Positions 42,303 to 51,689 of a DNA stretch of 64,000 nucleotides are shown here, piece by piece (within the stretch, counting starts at the first letter, position 1; each line of letters starts with the position of its first letter). Source of the DNA: Thermoplasmata archaeon. GTDB taxonomy: Archaea > Thermoplasmatota > Thermoplasmata > Halarchaeoplasmatales > Halarchaeoplasmataceae. Where the stretch lies: NCBI GenBank assembly GCA_003554965.1, contig PWHR01000097.1, positions 1 through 64,000 of the forward strand, read 5' to 3'. The position numbers were made by a program, and so were the translations under genes. The notes beneath the pieces were generated by a model. That model saw only the letters and a list, made by a program, of their open reading frames with translations, was not told the DNA's origin and did not search any database.

Positions 42303-42776
42303 ATGGATGAGGAGGAACTGATCGAGGAGGAACTCAAAGAAGAGATAGAATCTTTGAAAGATCAGGTGGAAGGATTAGAGAACATGGTGGAGAACCTTGT
42401 AAATATGCATGAAAAGGTGCTGGAAAAGGCTTCTACCGCCACCGACATAGAAGAAAGGTACATGAAGATGCTTTCCATTTATCAAAGATTCGGGAAGATA
42501 TCTCCTTCACAACTCACAGGTATAAAGGATCCAATATCAGAGAAGATTGTCGAGATCTTATTCGATGATAGTCCCCTCAATATAACTCAAATAACCGGAA
42601 GGTTGAGAAAAAAGAAAGGCAGCGCTTCTAGGCATACCGTAAGAAAAAAATTGAAGGAACTCGAAGAAAAAAGTATAGTGAAGAAAGCAGAAATGCAAGA
42701 AGAAAATAAGGGTAAGTATTACGACCTCACAGAGAAAGCGATCGATAAGTGGGCAGAATTGCTCGGTATAAACTAA
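42303..42776 (+). CDS. Winged-helix protein with N-terminal coiled coil
   Basis: 157 residues. Residues 1-45 are an acidic coiled coil, and about 75-157 form a winged helix: SPLNITQITGRLRKKKGSASRHTVRKKLKELEEKSIVKK followed by a wing and YYDLTEKAIDKWAELLGIN. It is likely a DNA-binding regulator of the ArsR/PadR-like type. It sits upstream of two small unknown genes. A start at 42300 (GTG) is also possible. Confidence 0.65.
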   Translation: MDEEELIEEELKEEIESLKDQVEGLENMVENLVNMHEKVLEKASTATDIEERYMKMLSIYQRFGKISPSQLTGIKDPISEKIVEILFDDSPLNITQITGRLRKKKGSASRHTVRKKLKELEEKSIVKKAEMQEENKGKYYDLTEKAIDKWAELLGIN

Positions 42777-42812
42777 TAGTTTGCACGACCATATAGATAT
42801 GAGGTGTTAAAG

Positions 42813-43157
42813 ATGGATATAGAAGAAACTGAAGAATTGAAAGAGGTCATGGAAACTTTGAACGAAACTGTACCTTCTTTGATCTCAGGCATCGTTGAAG
42901 CGATTTACAGTGCTGCAGACAGCGAAAAGTTAGCGAAGAGCACCGCCAACTTCTACAAGGAATTGGTAGATGCGGGTATGGATGAAGAGAAGGCCTATCA
43001 ATTGACTAGAGACTTCATGAAGAGCAGAGACATAACTTCGGTAATACAGGGCGTGTTGAAAGAAGAAGGCGGATTTGGCGGTGAAGAGGTCAGCGGAGAT
43101 ATCGGCGAAGAGATAAAGAAGAAAGTCAAGAAAAAGATGGAAGAGAAAGAGGAATAA
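42813..43157 (+). CDS. Small helical protein of unknown family
   Basis: 114 residues, highly charged and helical, with a Gly-rich break (GGFGGEEVSGDIGEE) before a Lys-rich tail. The middle (FYKELVDAGMDEEKAYQLTRDFMKSRD) resembles archaeal small proteins of about 100-120 residues that I cannot name. The ATG at 42813 follows GAGGTG by 6 nt. It is probably cotranscribed with the winged-helix gene and the small basic protein downstream. Confidence 0.6.
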   Translation: MDIEETEELKEVMETLNETVPSLISGIVEAIYSAADSEKLAKSTANFYKELVDAGMDEEKAYQLTRDFMKSRDITSVIQGVLKEEGGFGGEEVSGDIGEEIKKKVKKKMEEKEE

Positions 43158-43175
43158 AAACAGGATAGGGATCAG

Positions 43176-43454
43176 ATGAAAAGGAGGAGGAAGGGAAGCG
43201 AAAAAGACACCGAGGTTCTTCAAGCAGTTAGGGCCCTGGTGATCTTTCTCCCTCTTTTACTAAAGCTCCTCCTTGTCTTTCTGAAATACAAGAGAACAGT
43301 TAAAAAAAGGAGGAAGAAGTTCAAAAAAACACTTAAAAAAGAGGGATTGAGAGATGAGGTGGCAGAAGAACTAACTGAAGAGTTAGAGGATCTCAGCATC
43401 AGAGCTCTAATTTCGAAAGGGACCAGTAATCTCAATCCCTTCGATATGTTTTGA
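43176..43454 (+). CDS. Small basic protein with one membrane helix
   Basis: 92 residues. A basic N-terminus is followed by one hydrophobic helix (about 18-37, ALVIFLPLLLKLLLVFL) and a strongly basic stretch (KRTVKKRRKKFKKTLKK). The C-terminal third is acidic and helical. Family not recognised. It lies 18 bp downstream of the preceding small gene and converges with korB. Confidence 0.55.
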   Translation: MKRRRKGSEKDTEVLQAVRALVIFLPLLLKLLLVFLKYKRTVKKRRKKFKKTLKKEGLRDEVAEELTEELEDLSIRALISKGTSNLNPFDMF

Positions 43455-43461
43455 ACAGGAT

Positions 43462-44355
43462 TCAATCGAATATTAGATCATCAAATCTGGAAAGGAATTC
43501 TTTTTGGTCGAGTATGGGTTTTCCATCTTCTTCGATATTCTGCACAGCGGGAGGTCTTTCTTCGAACCCAGTAAGTTTTTTCTCTAGTCTCTCAGAAAAA
43601 GTCGGTTCCTCCGTATCTTGATAAAGGACATCTGTCAATATCTCTTCTGATCCTCTAAATTCTCTGATCTTTTTGAATGCTTCTGATCTTTCTTTCTCAG
43701 GCTCTTCTGATTTCACTATCCTATCTCTGAAAAAATCCGCCGTGTGTATATCGTTGTAAGTCACGCAGTGCTGGAGCACGTCCAAAAATGCGGCTCCCTC
43801 GTGTTCCATGCCTTCCTTGATCTTCTCTTTCAAGTGGTCGGAATCCATTGCAAAACTCCTAGCCACAAAAGTGTAGCCGGTTGAAAGGGCTAAACTTAAC
43901 GGAGGCACGGCGCTCTGCAAGTTAGGAGAGGTAAGCGCCTTGGTCTGCGTGTCTTTCGGCAGCGTGGGAGATGCCTGCCCTTTAGTGAGGCCGTAGACTC
44001 TGTTATTGTGCATCATCACAAGTATATCGAGATTTCTACGTCCTAAAGCCACGAAATGGCCGGCTCCGATACCGAGAAGATCGCCGTCCCCTCCATTCAC
44101 TATCACTTCAAGGTCTGGATCGCTCATCTTTATACCGGTAGCAAAAGGTATCGCTCTTCCATGAAGGGTGTGCACACCACTGACATCTACGAAATGAGGC
44201 ATCTTTCCGGAGCAGCCTATGCCGGAGACCAAAACTGTCTTTTCAGGATCCAATTCCATCTCCGAGAAGGCCCTATAGATGCTTGAAACTATACCGAAGT
44301 TCCCACATCCGGGACACCAATCTATCCAGTTTTCCGTTCCATATTCACGGGCCAT
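43462..44355 (-). CDS. korB: 2-oxoacid:ferredoxin oxidoreductase, beta subunit
   Basis: 297 residues. Thiamine diphosphate and cluster residues are visible: WCPGCGNFGIV (about 14), GIGCSGKMPHF (about 46), the metal-binding GGDGDLLGIGAGHFVALGRRN (about 88-108), then NNRVYGLTKGQASPT. This pattern is typical of two-subunit KorAB/OFOR enzymes, which oxidise 2-oxoglutarate or other 2-oxoacids to acyl-CoA and CO2 and reduce ferredoxin. It overlaps the alpha subunit by 11 bp. Confidence 0.9.
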   Translation of the reverse strand: MAREYGTENWIDWCPGCGNFGIVSSIYRAFSEMELDPEKTVLVSGIGCSGKMPHFVDVSGVHTLHGRAIPFATGIKMSDPDLEVIVNGGDGDLLGIGAGHFVALGRRNLDILVMMHNNRVYGLTKGQASPTLPKDTQTKALTSPNLQSAVPPLSLALSTGYTFVARSFAMDSDHLKEKIKEGMEHEGAAFLDVLQHCVTYNDIHTADFFRDRIVKSEEPEKERSEAFKKIREFRGSEEILTDVLYQDTEEPTFSERLEKKLTGFEERPPAVQNIEEDGKPILDQKEFLSRFDDLIFD

Positions 44356-46219
44356 GCCTCAACACCTCCCTCTGGCTTCCAGCTTCGATTATGTTCTTTA
44401 GAGCTTCGATGAATTCATCTCTATACATCGGCCTTCCTGTGAACTTCACGACTTCATTATCAATACTTATACCGGTTTCCATCCTTATCACTCTCGAGAT
44501 TTTAACGGAATAACTGTGTTCTAAAGATATGATCTTGTCAGCTTTTTCTAGATATGATAATACCTCTTCACTCGGGAATGGTGAAAATACTCTAAGATGA
44601 AGGTATCCTATTCTTTCATCCAAGCTTTCAAGACTATCTAAAGCCGGTCCCTTTACAGAGCCCCAACCTACGAGCAGATATTCGGGGTCTTCAGGTCCAT
44701 AATACTTCACTCTCTCTGGCATTTCCATGTTTTTATCTGCCAGTTCCAACTTATCCATCCTTTTTTCGTGCATCTTGATCCTGTTTTCTGGATCCTCCAT
44801 CACGTGACCTTTAGGGCTGTGTTCACTTCCGGTGTTCCAGATGACCTCATCTCCAAGAGATATCCTGGGTGAGATAGGACCGTCAGCGAACCTTTTAATG
44901 TCTGTGTCTTCTGCCTTTTTTCCTCTTTCGATCTTGATCCTTTCTAGATCTGGAATATCGGTGGTTTTCGTAAAATTGGCGAGATATTTGTCTAGCAGAT
45001 GGATAACAGGGGTCTGATATTTTTCCGCCAAATTGAAAGACTCTACGGCGTCTAGAAAAGCTTCTCCGTGATCTCCAGAGGCCAAAACGATGCGGGGAAA
45101 ATCACCATGAGAGGAGAAAAGCGCGTTCGTCAGGTCCTCCTGGCTTCCTCTAGTGGGTAAGCCAGTACTAGGGCCTCCTCTCTGGTAGTAAGTTATAACG
45201 ATGGGGACTTCATTCATACCTGCCCATCCTAGACCTTCGACCATCAACGCGAATCCGGGTCCGCTAGTGGCGGTAGCGCTCCTGGTTCCTGTGAGAGCTG
45301 CACCGATGCAGGAGGTGATCGCGGCGATCTCATCTTCGGTCTGGAATACCAGGATGTTTTCCTCCTCGCTTTCTCCAGCATTTTCCTCTAGAAAAAAACT
45401 TTCATCTGCGGCCGGGGTTATCGGGTAATAGCTCTGAAATCTTAAACCCGCAACGATCTTTCCCATTCCAGTCACCTGGTTTCCGTTGACCATCATCTTT
45501 TTATCTTTTTCTAAAGACGGATCATCCATCTTCAGAGGAGTTCCCACTTTCTCTTTAACTTGTTTGACAACATTCTCTATCAAAAATATATTCTGTTCTG
45601 CTATCTTTTGTTTGTCCTCAAATTTATCATTGACTCCCTGCTTCACACTTTTAGTTTCTAGATCCATCAGACCAGAAACCGCACCTATTAAGATCGAACT
45701 TACGTATCTAGAAGCTTGTGAGCTCGATATTTCATACTGGTCTTGAAGCTCTGCCAAGATCGACGGAAAATCGAGGTCTATTATCGTCACGTTCTTCTCT
45801 TCCTCTAGAAATCTAACTATGGAATCGATCGTCCCTTCTAAGCCCAACTCGTCGAATTTCTTTTCAAGCCGTTCCCGGAGCGGGTCTTCAAAACTTTTTA
45901 TCTTCTCCTGCTTTTTCTCCGATATGGAAACATCATATACTAAGTAACTCTCTTCCTTCAAGTCCAAAAAGTGGGTGAAAAGCGTTTCAGCATCCATACA
46001 ACCTAAGAGATCGATCTTTGAATTAAGGGAGCGGGGTACAGTTCCGGAAGAGACCTCTGCGTGCACATAACTGTGTCTACCTTTTATGTTGGAGTAATAC
46101 TCCCTGTCCGAAAGAACACCCAATCCCGAAGAAGCAAAGGCACTGCTCAATATCTGTGTAGTTGTCTCTAGACCGGCACCCTGTGCCCCTCCAAGGATCA
46201 TATCTATTTTTTCCACCAT
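44345..46219 (-). CDS. korA: 2-oxoacid:ferredoxin oxidoreductase, alpha subunit (gamma-alpha fusion)
   Basis: About 624 residues. The N-terminal gamma domain (about 1-185, DMILGGAQGAGLETT) is fused to the alpha domain (about 220-615) with YYPITPAADES, ATSGPGFALMVEGLGWAGMNEVP and the CoA-binding C-terminal part. There is no ferredoxin-like delta subunit, as in other two-subunit enzymes. The ATG at 46219 is preferred. A TTG at 46231 overlapping the upstream stop is the alternative. Electrons pass to ferredoxin, and in this window the DUF362 protein is the only candidate carrier. Confidence 0.9.
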   Translation of the reverse strand: MVEKIDMILGGAQGAGLETTTQILSSAFASSGLGVLSDREYYSNIKGRHSYVHAEVSSGTVPRSLNSKIDLLGCMDAETLFTHFLDLKEESYLVYDVSISEKKQEKIKSFEDPLRERLEKKFDELGLEGTIDSIVRFLEEEKNVTIIDLDFPSILAELQDQYEISSSQASRYVSSILIGAVSGLMDLETKSVKQGVNDKFEDKQKIAEQNIFLIENVVKQVKEKVGTPLKMDDPSLEKDKKMMVNGNQVTGMGKIVAGLRFQSYYPITPAADESFFLEENAGESEEENILVFQTEDEIAAITSCIGAALTGTRSATATSGPGFALMVEGLGWAGMNEVPIVITYYQRGGPSTGLPTRGSQEDLTNALFSSHGDFPRIVLASGDHGEAFLDAVESFNLAEKYQTPVIHLLDKYLANFTKTTDIPDLERIKIERGKKAEDTDIKRFADGPISPRISLGDEVIWNTGSEHSPKGHVMEDPENRIKMHEKRMDKLELADKNMEMPERVKYYGPEDPEYLLVGWGSVKGPALDSLESLDERIGYLHLRVFSPFPSEEVLSYLEKADKIISLEHSYSVKISRVIRMETGISIDNEVVKFTGRPMYRDEFIEALKNIIEAGSQREVLRHGP

Positions 46220-46227
46220 ATTATCAC

Positions 46228-46527
46228 TCAATCCGCTGCAGGACTATCCTCAGATGCGACTTCGTCCGTGTACTTTTCACTAGCTAACCTGCCTTTTTTA
46301 TGATCATCTAATTCATCCAAAGTAAATATCGGTTCTCCACAGCTAATGCAGTAGATCCAACCTTTCTCCTTCAATATCTCTTCGATCCGCTCTATATCGA
46401 TATCCTTCTGGTTCCTACATCTCTCTTTTTTGGTTATCAGCCGATCTTCATCCAAGCAGAGTCCAAAAAAGTCGTAAGAATCGTGTTTGACAAAATAGTC
46501 ACAATCTTCACAGCCCTTTTCTACCAA
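46228..46527 (-). CDS. Small Cys-rich protein of the kor operon
   Basis: About 99 residues. Two groups of Cys are visible: CEDCDYF and a second pair in the first third (GLCLDEDR, ERC), then WIYCISCGEPIFTLDELDDH (CxxC) followed by an acidic tail. This resembles a zinc-ribbon protein of unknown role. The start is uncertain: GAGGTG overlaps a GTG at 46536, and the TTG at 46527 is 7 nt after it. It lies directly upstream of korA, overlapping or nearly touching it, so it may help assembly or regulation of the oxidoreductase. Confidence 0.55.
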   Translation of the reverse strand: MVEKGCEDCDYFVKHDSYDFFGLCLDEDRLITKKERCRNQKDIDIERIEEILKEKGWIYCISCGEPIFTLDELDDHKKGRLASEKYTDEVASEDSPAAD

Positions 46528-46591
46528 TATCAGCACCTCATTCTAATAAAAAAGAGTGAACGTATTTAAATATTTACGAAAGTCTAAAGTC

Positions 46592-47722
46592 TTATTTCAT
46601 ATCCCGTCGTTTTTTATCATATAACGGGATTCCGATCATTATAGCAATAACGAATCCGACCATCACCATTAACCACCAAGTATCTGCCAAGAAATTCCTC
46701 TCCTTCACCTCGAGATCGAAAGTCGTTTTTTCAAAACCATCGATTTCTAACTTGTATTCTCCACTTTCAATAGCTGTAAAATTAGTAGTGATATTTTCAG
46801 TTTCGCCAGGACCAATAGTTACAGTTTCAGATAAATTGAAGGATACCCTACAAGGAACATCGACATTAAAATCAAATGTATATTCAATGTATTCGTCGCC
46901 TGTGTTAGTTGCCTCCACTGTTAAATCGACCTCTTCTCCTTTACTTGGTTTCTCAGGCTCGACTTTTAGCTCGGAAACTTCTAATTCGGGAGATTTCTCG
47001 GAGATCTGGAATTCTGCAGTATGATTGAAGATCTCTTCATATTCTGATTTTACAACGTAGTTTCCTTCTGGAACCTGTTCCCCGTCAGGACAGGTTTGAT
47101 CCCAAACGAAATGTTCTGTTTTACCATATTCTGGTTCCATCGGCAATCCCGTTTCATCGTTCCAGGAAACGTGAACCACTTCACCTGTATCAAGTTTTTG
47201 TATTTGGATCCGGAAGAAATTAATAATAGGAATGTAGGTGGCAGACCCGTCGTTTTTGACTTCTACGATCACTTCCTCACCTGGCTCGTACGATTCCTTA
47301 TCAGTTCCGAGATATTCTTTTTCTTCTAAGATCCTGAAATTTGCTGTCAATTCCTTGTCACTTGTCATCGTGATATTAATCTCTTTTTGTTCACTTAGTT
47401 CGCCTGAAATATCACCAGTCCAATGACTGAACTTCCAATTATCCTCAGATGAAGCAGTCACAGTGATTTCAGTTCCATTAGAAAATTCATGTTCGCCTGG
47501 TTTGGGATCTGTATCACCTATTTTTTCAAAACATTTTTCTTCGTCAGCCTCTTCATAGGGTGTCCCGACTGTCTTGACACCTATATTCAACCTCCTAGAT
47601 TCTTCTTCATTTGAGTTGCTTAATTGGTAAGAATCTGAATTTTCCTGAGCAGCTACGAATCCGACGGACGCCGAACTGAATATCAAGAAGAAAACAACCG
47701 CCAAGACAATTGTTTTTCTCAT
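46592..47722 (-). CDS. Surface protein with repeat, BsuPI-like and CARDB-like domains, C-terminal anchor
   Basis: 376 residues. A signal peptide (about 1-27) is followed by a short repeat domain of the InlB_B type (TVTASSEDNWKFSHWTGDIS, about 85-120), a BsuPI-like beta domain (about 135-245, DGEQVPEGNYVVKSEYE), a CARDB/NEW1-like domain (about 250-345, VEPEKPSKGEEVDLTVEATNTGDEYIEYTF) and one membrane helix near the end. It is likely displayed outside the cell. Function unknown. The ATG at 47722 follows GAGGG and an upstream TTG is less likely. Confidence 0.72.
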   Translation of the reverse strand: MRKTIVLAVVFFLIFSSASVGFVAAQENSDSYQLSNSNEEESRRLNIGVKTVGTPYEEADEEKCFEKIGDTDPKPGEHEFSNGTEITVTASSEDNWKFSHWTGDISGELSEQKEINITMTSDKELTANFRILEEKEYLGTDKESYEPGEEVIVEVKNDGSATYIPIINFFRIQIQKLDTGEVVHVSWNDETGLPMEPEYGKTEHFVWDQTCPDGEQVPEGNYVVKSEYEEIFNHTAEFQISEKSPELEVSELKVEPEKPSKGEEVDLTVEATNTGDEYIEYTFDFNVDVPCRVSFNLSETVTIGPGETENITTNFTAIESGEYKLEIDGFEKTTFDLEVKERNFLADTWWLMVMVGFVIAIMIGIPLYDKKRRDMK

Positions 47723-47840
47723 ATCAGCCCTCTTCAAAAAAGAAAATGTTTAGATAGTTATATAAATTTTTTCTTCAATATCACACCTTAATCTTATATA
47801 TCTTAACACAGTTATTCAAGAAGATAAAAGGGTGAGAAAG

Positions 47841-49550
47841 ATGAAAGAGCACGATATATACGAGCACGAAGTGTTAGTCATAGGTGGCGGTTTATCCGGA
47901 TTAAGAGCAGCATTGGCATCTCTTGAAGAAGGAGCAGATGTTGCAGTTATCTCAAAGGTTCACCCACTCCGCTCTCACAGTGTAGCTGCCCAGGGAGGTA
48001 TAAACGCATCACTCGGCAATGCTCCAAAAGCTGAGAACGATACTTGGAAAGATCACGCCTTCGATACGGTCAAAGGTTCAGATTATCTAGCCGATCAAGA
48101 TGCTGTGGAAGTTATGTGTAAGGAAGCCCCAGATGTAGTTCTCGAGCTGGAACACATGGGCACGGTTTTTTCCCGTTTAGATGATGGAAAGATAGCTCAA
48201 CGTCCATTCGGCGGGGCAGGAGTTCCCAGGACCTGCTACGCCGCTGATAGAACGGGACACAATCTACTCCACACCCTCTACGAACAAAATATATCGGAAG
48301 ATCTTACCTTCTACAACGAATACTTCGTAACATCTTTGGTTCGAAAAAATGGAAGGATCTTAGGTTGTGTCTCCTGGGATTTTGAGGAAGGAAAAGTGGT
48401 CGGTTTCGCTTCAAACGTTGTGATACTCGCAACTGGTGGATACGGTCGGATCTACAATCGTTCTACGAATGCACTGATCAACACCGGTGATGGAGCTATG
48501 CTCGCTTATGATGTCGGCGTGCCTCTAGAAGATATGGAGTTCATACAGTTTCATCCAACCACTCTTTATGGATCTAACATATTGATAACCGAAGGTGCGA
48601 GAGGAGAAGGAGGGTATCTGTTGAACTCTGAAGGAGAAAGGTTCATGGAAAACTATGCTCCAGAGGCGATGGAGCTGGCTCCTAGAGACATTGTGGCGAG
48701 GGCGATAATCACTGAAACTGAAGATGGAAGGGCTTTTGAAGACGAGTTCGTTCATCTAGACATCACCCATCTAGGAGAAAGTAAGATAAAAGAAAGGCTT
48801 CCCGGCATCAGACAGATCGCTAAAGATTTTGCAGGTATCGAACCGGTTCAAGAACCTATCCCTGTCCAACCAGGGCAGCACTATTCCATGGGAGGTATCG
48901 ATGTAGATACGTTCGGCAGGACCTGTATAGATGGCCTGTTCGCGGTAGGAGAATGTGCTTGTGTCAGCGTACATGGAGCCAATCGACTCGGAGGAAATTC
49001 ACTTCTAGAAACGGTGGTATTTGGCAGAAGAGCGGGTGAGAAGGCTTCCGAACAATTAGATGAGCGGGGGTCTTACGACATGAATATGATCCAAGAAAAG
49101 ATGGAAGAAGATAGAAGGATGATTGATGCTCTATTAAACACTACTGAAGGGAGTCCCTACAGTGAGGTGATGGGAGATTTGAGAGAGACGATGTTTGAAC
49201 ATTTTGGAGTGTATAGGAACGAAGGATCTATGAAAGAAGGTCTTTTAAAGCTAAAACAGATAAAAGAGGATTACGATTCTATCAAAATAGATAATGAAAA
49301 TCGACGATTCAACACAGCATTAGTAAGAGCATTAGAGTTAAGGAGCATGATCAAAGTAGCGGAGACAGTAGTTTTGGGCTCTCTTAAGAGAAAAGAGAGC
49401 AGAGGGTCGCACTACAGGAGAGACTATCCAGAAAGGAACGATGAAAAGTATCTCCAGCATTCTATATTCACAAAGACCGAAGACGGTCCAGAAGTGGACT
49501 ATGAAGAGGTCACTATAACCCAGTTCAAAGTAAAGGAGCGTGGTTATTGA
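47841..49550 (+). CDS. Fumarate reductase / succinate dehydrogenase flavoprotein subunit
   Basis: 569 residues. FAD site GGGLSGLRAALASLEEGADV (about 14-33), the flavin-linking His in SHSVAAQGGINASLGN (about 45-60), the substrate loop HPTTLYG (about 235) and HGANRLGGNSLLETVVFGRRAGEKA (about 375-400). It interconverts succinate and fumarate. The ATG at 47841 follows GGTGA by 5 nt. The iron-sulfur gene follows with a one-base overlap. The direction in the cell cannot be read from the sequence, but the adjoining aspartase-like gene and lack of other TCA genes favour fumarate reduction. Confidence 0.9.
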   Translation: MKEHDIYEHEVLVIGGGLSGLRAALASLEEGADVAVISKVHPLRSHSVAAQGGINASLGNAPKAENDTWKDHAFDTVKGSDYLADQDAVEVMCKEAPDVVLELEHMGTVFSRLDDGKIAQRPFGGAGVPRTCYAADRTGHNLLHTLYEQNISEDLTFYNEYFVTSLVRKNGRILGCVSWDFEEGKVVGFASNVVILATGGYGRIYNRSTNALINTGDGAMLAYDVGVPLEDMEFIQFHPTTLYGSNILITEGARGEGGYLLNSEGERFMENYAPEAMELAPRDIVARAIITETEDGRAFEDEFVHLDITHLGESKIKERLPGIRQIAKDFAGIEPVQEPIPVQPGQHYSMGGIDVDTFGRTCIDGLFAVGECACVSVHGANRLGGNSLLETVVFGRRAGEKASEQLDERGSYDMNMIQEKMEEDRRMIDALLNTTEGSPYSEVMGDLRETMFEHFGVYRNEGSMKEGLLKLKQIKEDYDSIKIDNENRRFNTALVRALELRSMIKVAETVVLGSLKRKESRGSHYRRDYPERNDEKYLQHSIFTKTEDGPEVDYEEVTITQFKVKERGY

Positions 49551-50290
49551 TGCGGCTCAGAGTCTACAGATATGATGGAAAGGAAGAGGGATATGATGAT
49601 TTTACCGTTCCAGATAAGGAAGGACAGACGGTACTCGATGCTCTATTCTTCATTCAAGAGGAATTAGATGACTCACTCTCCTTCCGCTACTCGTGCAGAG
49701 GAGCTGTTTGTGGATCTTGTGCTATGCTGATCGATAAAGTACCCAGGTTGGCATGTAGAACTCAGGTTCAAGAGGTGAAAGAGGAGGAAGTAGATATAGC
49801 TCGTTATCAAGCTCTTGAAGAGGGCAAAAGTGTTTCAGATGATCACATCCTGATAGAACCTTTACCCCATCTAGAGGTGAAAAAGGATCTTGTGGTAGAT
49901 ATGGATAAATTCTTTGAAAATTACGGGAAAATAGAACCTTGGATCGAAGCGAAAAAAGGTTTGGAAAAAGAACATTTGATGGATCCTAAACGTGTCAGGG
50001 AACTAGAAGATTATACTAACTGCATAATGTGTGCAGCTTGTTTCGGGTCATGCCCTGTAAACGGTGAAAAAGAAGGCTATCTAGGCCCTGCGGCACTCGC
50101 CAAATTGTACCGTTTCCATAAAGATCCGCGTGATAAAAGGGAAAGACTGTATCTCGCTGACCATGAAAACGGATGGTGGGCCTGCGATTTTTATACTAAC
50201 TGCAGAACTGTCTGCCCTAAAGATGTACCACCAAATCTAGGGATAGGGAATGCTAGGAGAGAACTGGAGAGTGAGGAAGATGAGGATTGA
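49550..50290 (+). CDS. Fumarate reductase / succinate dehydrogenase iron-sulfur subunit
   Basis: 246 residues. [2Fe-2S] ligands CRGAVCGSC and LAC (about 49-70), [4Fe-4S] CIMCAACFGSCP (about 158-170) and the third cluster group WACDFYTNCRTVCPKDVP (about 206-222). There is no CCG (heterodisulfide-like) extension as in methanogen TfrB, and no SdhC/D anchor genes follow, so the membrane or quinone link must come from elsewhere or be absent. It is coupled to the flavoprotein gene and overlaps the next gene by 11 bp. Confidence 0.88.
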   Translation: MRLRVYRYDGKEEGYDDFTVPDKEGQTVLDALFFIQEELDDSLSFRYSCRGAVCGSCAMLIDKVPRLACRTQVQEVKEEEVDIARYQALEEGKSVSDDHILIEPLPHLEVKKDLVVDMDKFFENYGKIEPWIEAKKGLEKEHLMDPKRVRELEDYTNCIMCAACFGSCPVNGEKEGYLGPAALAKLYRFHKDPRDKRERLYLADHENGWWACDFYTNCRTVCPKDVPPNLGIGNARRELESEEDED

Positions 50291-51683
50291 ACGAGATAGC
50301 TTAGGTGAAAAGGAAGTTCCAGAAGATGTCTATTACGGAGTTCAAACCAAAAGGGCTATGGAGAACTTTCAGGTGAGCGGAAGAAAAGAGAGTTATTATC
50401 TGATAGAAGCTTATGTGAAATTGAAAAAAGCATGTGCTTTGGCTAATAAAAAAAGTGGAAAACTAGAAGAAAAAAAAGCCTCTCATATCATAAGCGCCTG
50501 TGATAAGATCGCCTACGGTGGTTTCGAAGATCAGTTCGTAGTTGATATCTATCAAGCAGGTGCTGGAACCTCTTTCAACATGAACGTCAACGAGGTCATC
50601 GCTAACGTGGCTCTTGAAGATATGGATGAATCTAAAGGGGATTACAGCAAGATCCATCCCAATGACGATGTGAATATGTCTCAGTCTACGAACGATACGT
50701 TCCCCACGGCATCACACCTCGCGATCATAGAGGCGTCAGAAGATCTTATAGAAGTTTTAGAGTCAATTTCCGAAACCTTCGATGAAAAGGCAGAAGAATT
50801 TATGGATATCGGAAAAGCCGGTAGAACACACCTTATGGACGCAACACCTATAAGTCTTGGAGATGAATTTTTAGCATACGGATCCGCCATAAAGAGAGCC
50901 TCAGAAAATTTAGTTAATGCAAAAAAGGATCTATACGAATTGCCGATCGGCGGGACCGCGACAGGTAGTGGGACCAACACTCCTGCAGGATTTAGAAGAT
51001 TTGTGATAGAAGAATTGAACGGTATTTTCGGAAGGGAATTCAAACCGGCTAAAAATTCCTTCGAACTGTTACACAGCAGAAGTCAGATGAACCGTTTTTC
51101 TTCCTCTCTTAGAGAGCTAGCAGTAGAACTGAACAGGATCTCTGACGACCTTAGGTTGTTGGCTTCAGGACCTGAGACTGGTATCGGGGAGATAAATGTG
51201 CCGGAGATTCAGCCCGGTTCCTCTATCATGCCCGGTAAAGTCAATCCCGTGATGCTTGAATGTCTGAACATGATCTGTCTCCAGATAGAAGGTAGAGCCT
51301 TAACGGTAGACTCAGCTACAAGAGCTGGACAATTGGAGATGAACGTTTTCGTACCTTTGATCAGTCATAACATCTTGGATTCCGTACAGTTATTGATCAA
51401 TTTCCTACCGAATTTCAGGGATAAGTGCTTATCAGGCATTGAAGCTGATAAACAAACATGCCGTGAAAATCTTGAAAAAACCCCTGCTCTAGCGACTCTT
51501 CTATCGCCTGAAATAGGTTATGAGAAAGCTGCTGAGCTTGCTAGAGAAGCAGCTGAAAAAGATATGACTATACCTGAGTTGGCCAGAGAAAAGAAAATTC
51601 TTCCTAAAGAGAAACTCGATGAGATATTTGATATCAAAAATATGGTTGAGAACAAATATAGAAAAAAGGATGATCATCGGTGA
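50280..51683 (+). CDS. Aspartase / class II fumarase family lyase
   Basis: 467 residues. The family signature is SSIMPGKVNPV (about 318-328) and the substrate site is GTSFNMNVNEVIAN, with Asn and Thr contacts as in AspA/FumC. The sequence around residue 95 (DIYQAGAGTSFNMN) is closer to aspartases (QAGAGTSxNMN) than to FumC (QTGSGTQxNMN), so aspartate ammonia-lyase is the first choice, forming fumarate and ammonia. Its product would feed the FrdAB enzyme encoded just upstream. The ATG at 50280 overlaps the previous gene by 11 bp and follows GAGGAA. Confidence 0.85.
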   Translation: MRIERDSLGEKEVPEDVYYGVQTKRAMENFQVSGRKESYYLIEAYVKLKKACALANKKSGKLEEKKASHIISACDKIAYGGFEDQFVVDIYQAGAGTSFNMNVNEVIANVALEDMDESKGDYSKIHPNDDVNMSQSTNDTFPTASHLAIIEASEDLIEVLESISETFDEKAEEFMDIGKAGRTHLMDATPISLGDEFLAYGSAIKRASENLVNAKKDLYELPIGGTATGSGTNTPAGFRRFVIEELNGIFGREFKPAKNSFELLHSRSQMNRFSSSLRELAVELNRISDDLRLLASGPETGIGEINVPEIQPGSSIMPGKVNPVMLECLNMICLQIEGRALTVDSATRAGQLEMNVFVPLISHNILDSVQLLINFLPNFRDKCLSGIEADKQTCRENLEKTPALATLLSPEIGYEKAAELAREAAEKDMTIPELAREKKILPKEKLDEIFDIKNMVENKYRKKDDHR

Positions 51684-51689
51684 CCGATT

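Noticed and set aside
17149-43157. Small charged proteins at 17149 and 42813 as paralogues
   Set aside because: Same length and composition but no shared motif can be aligned.
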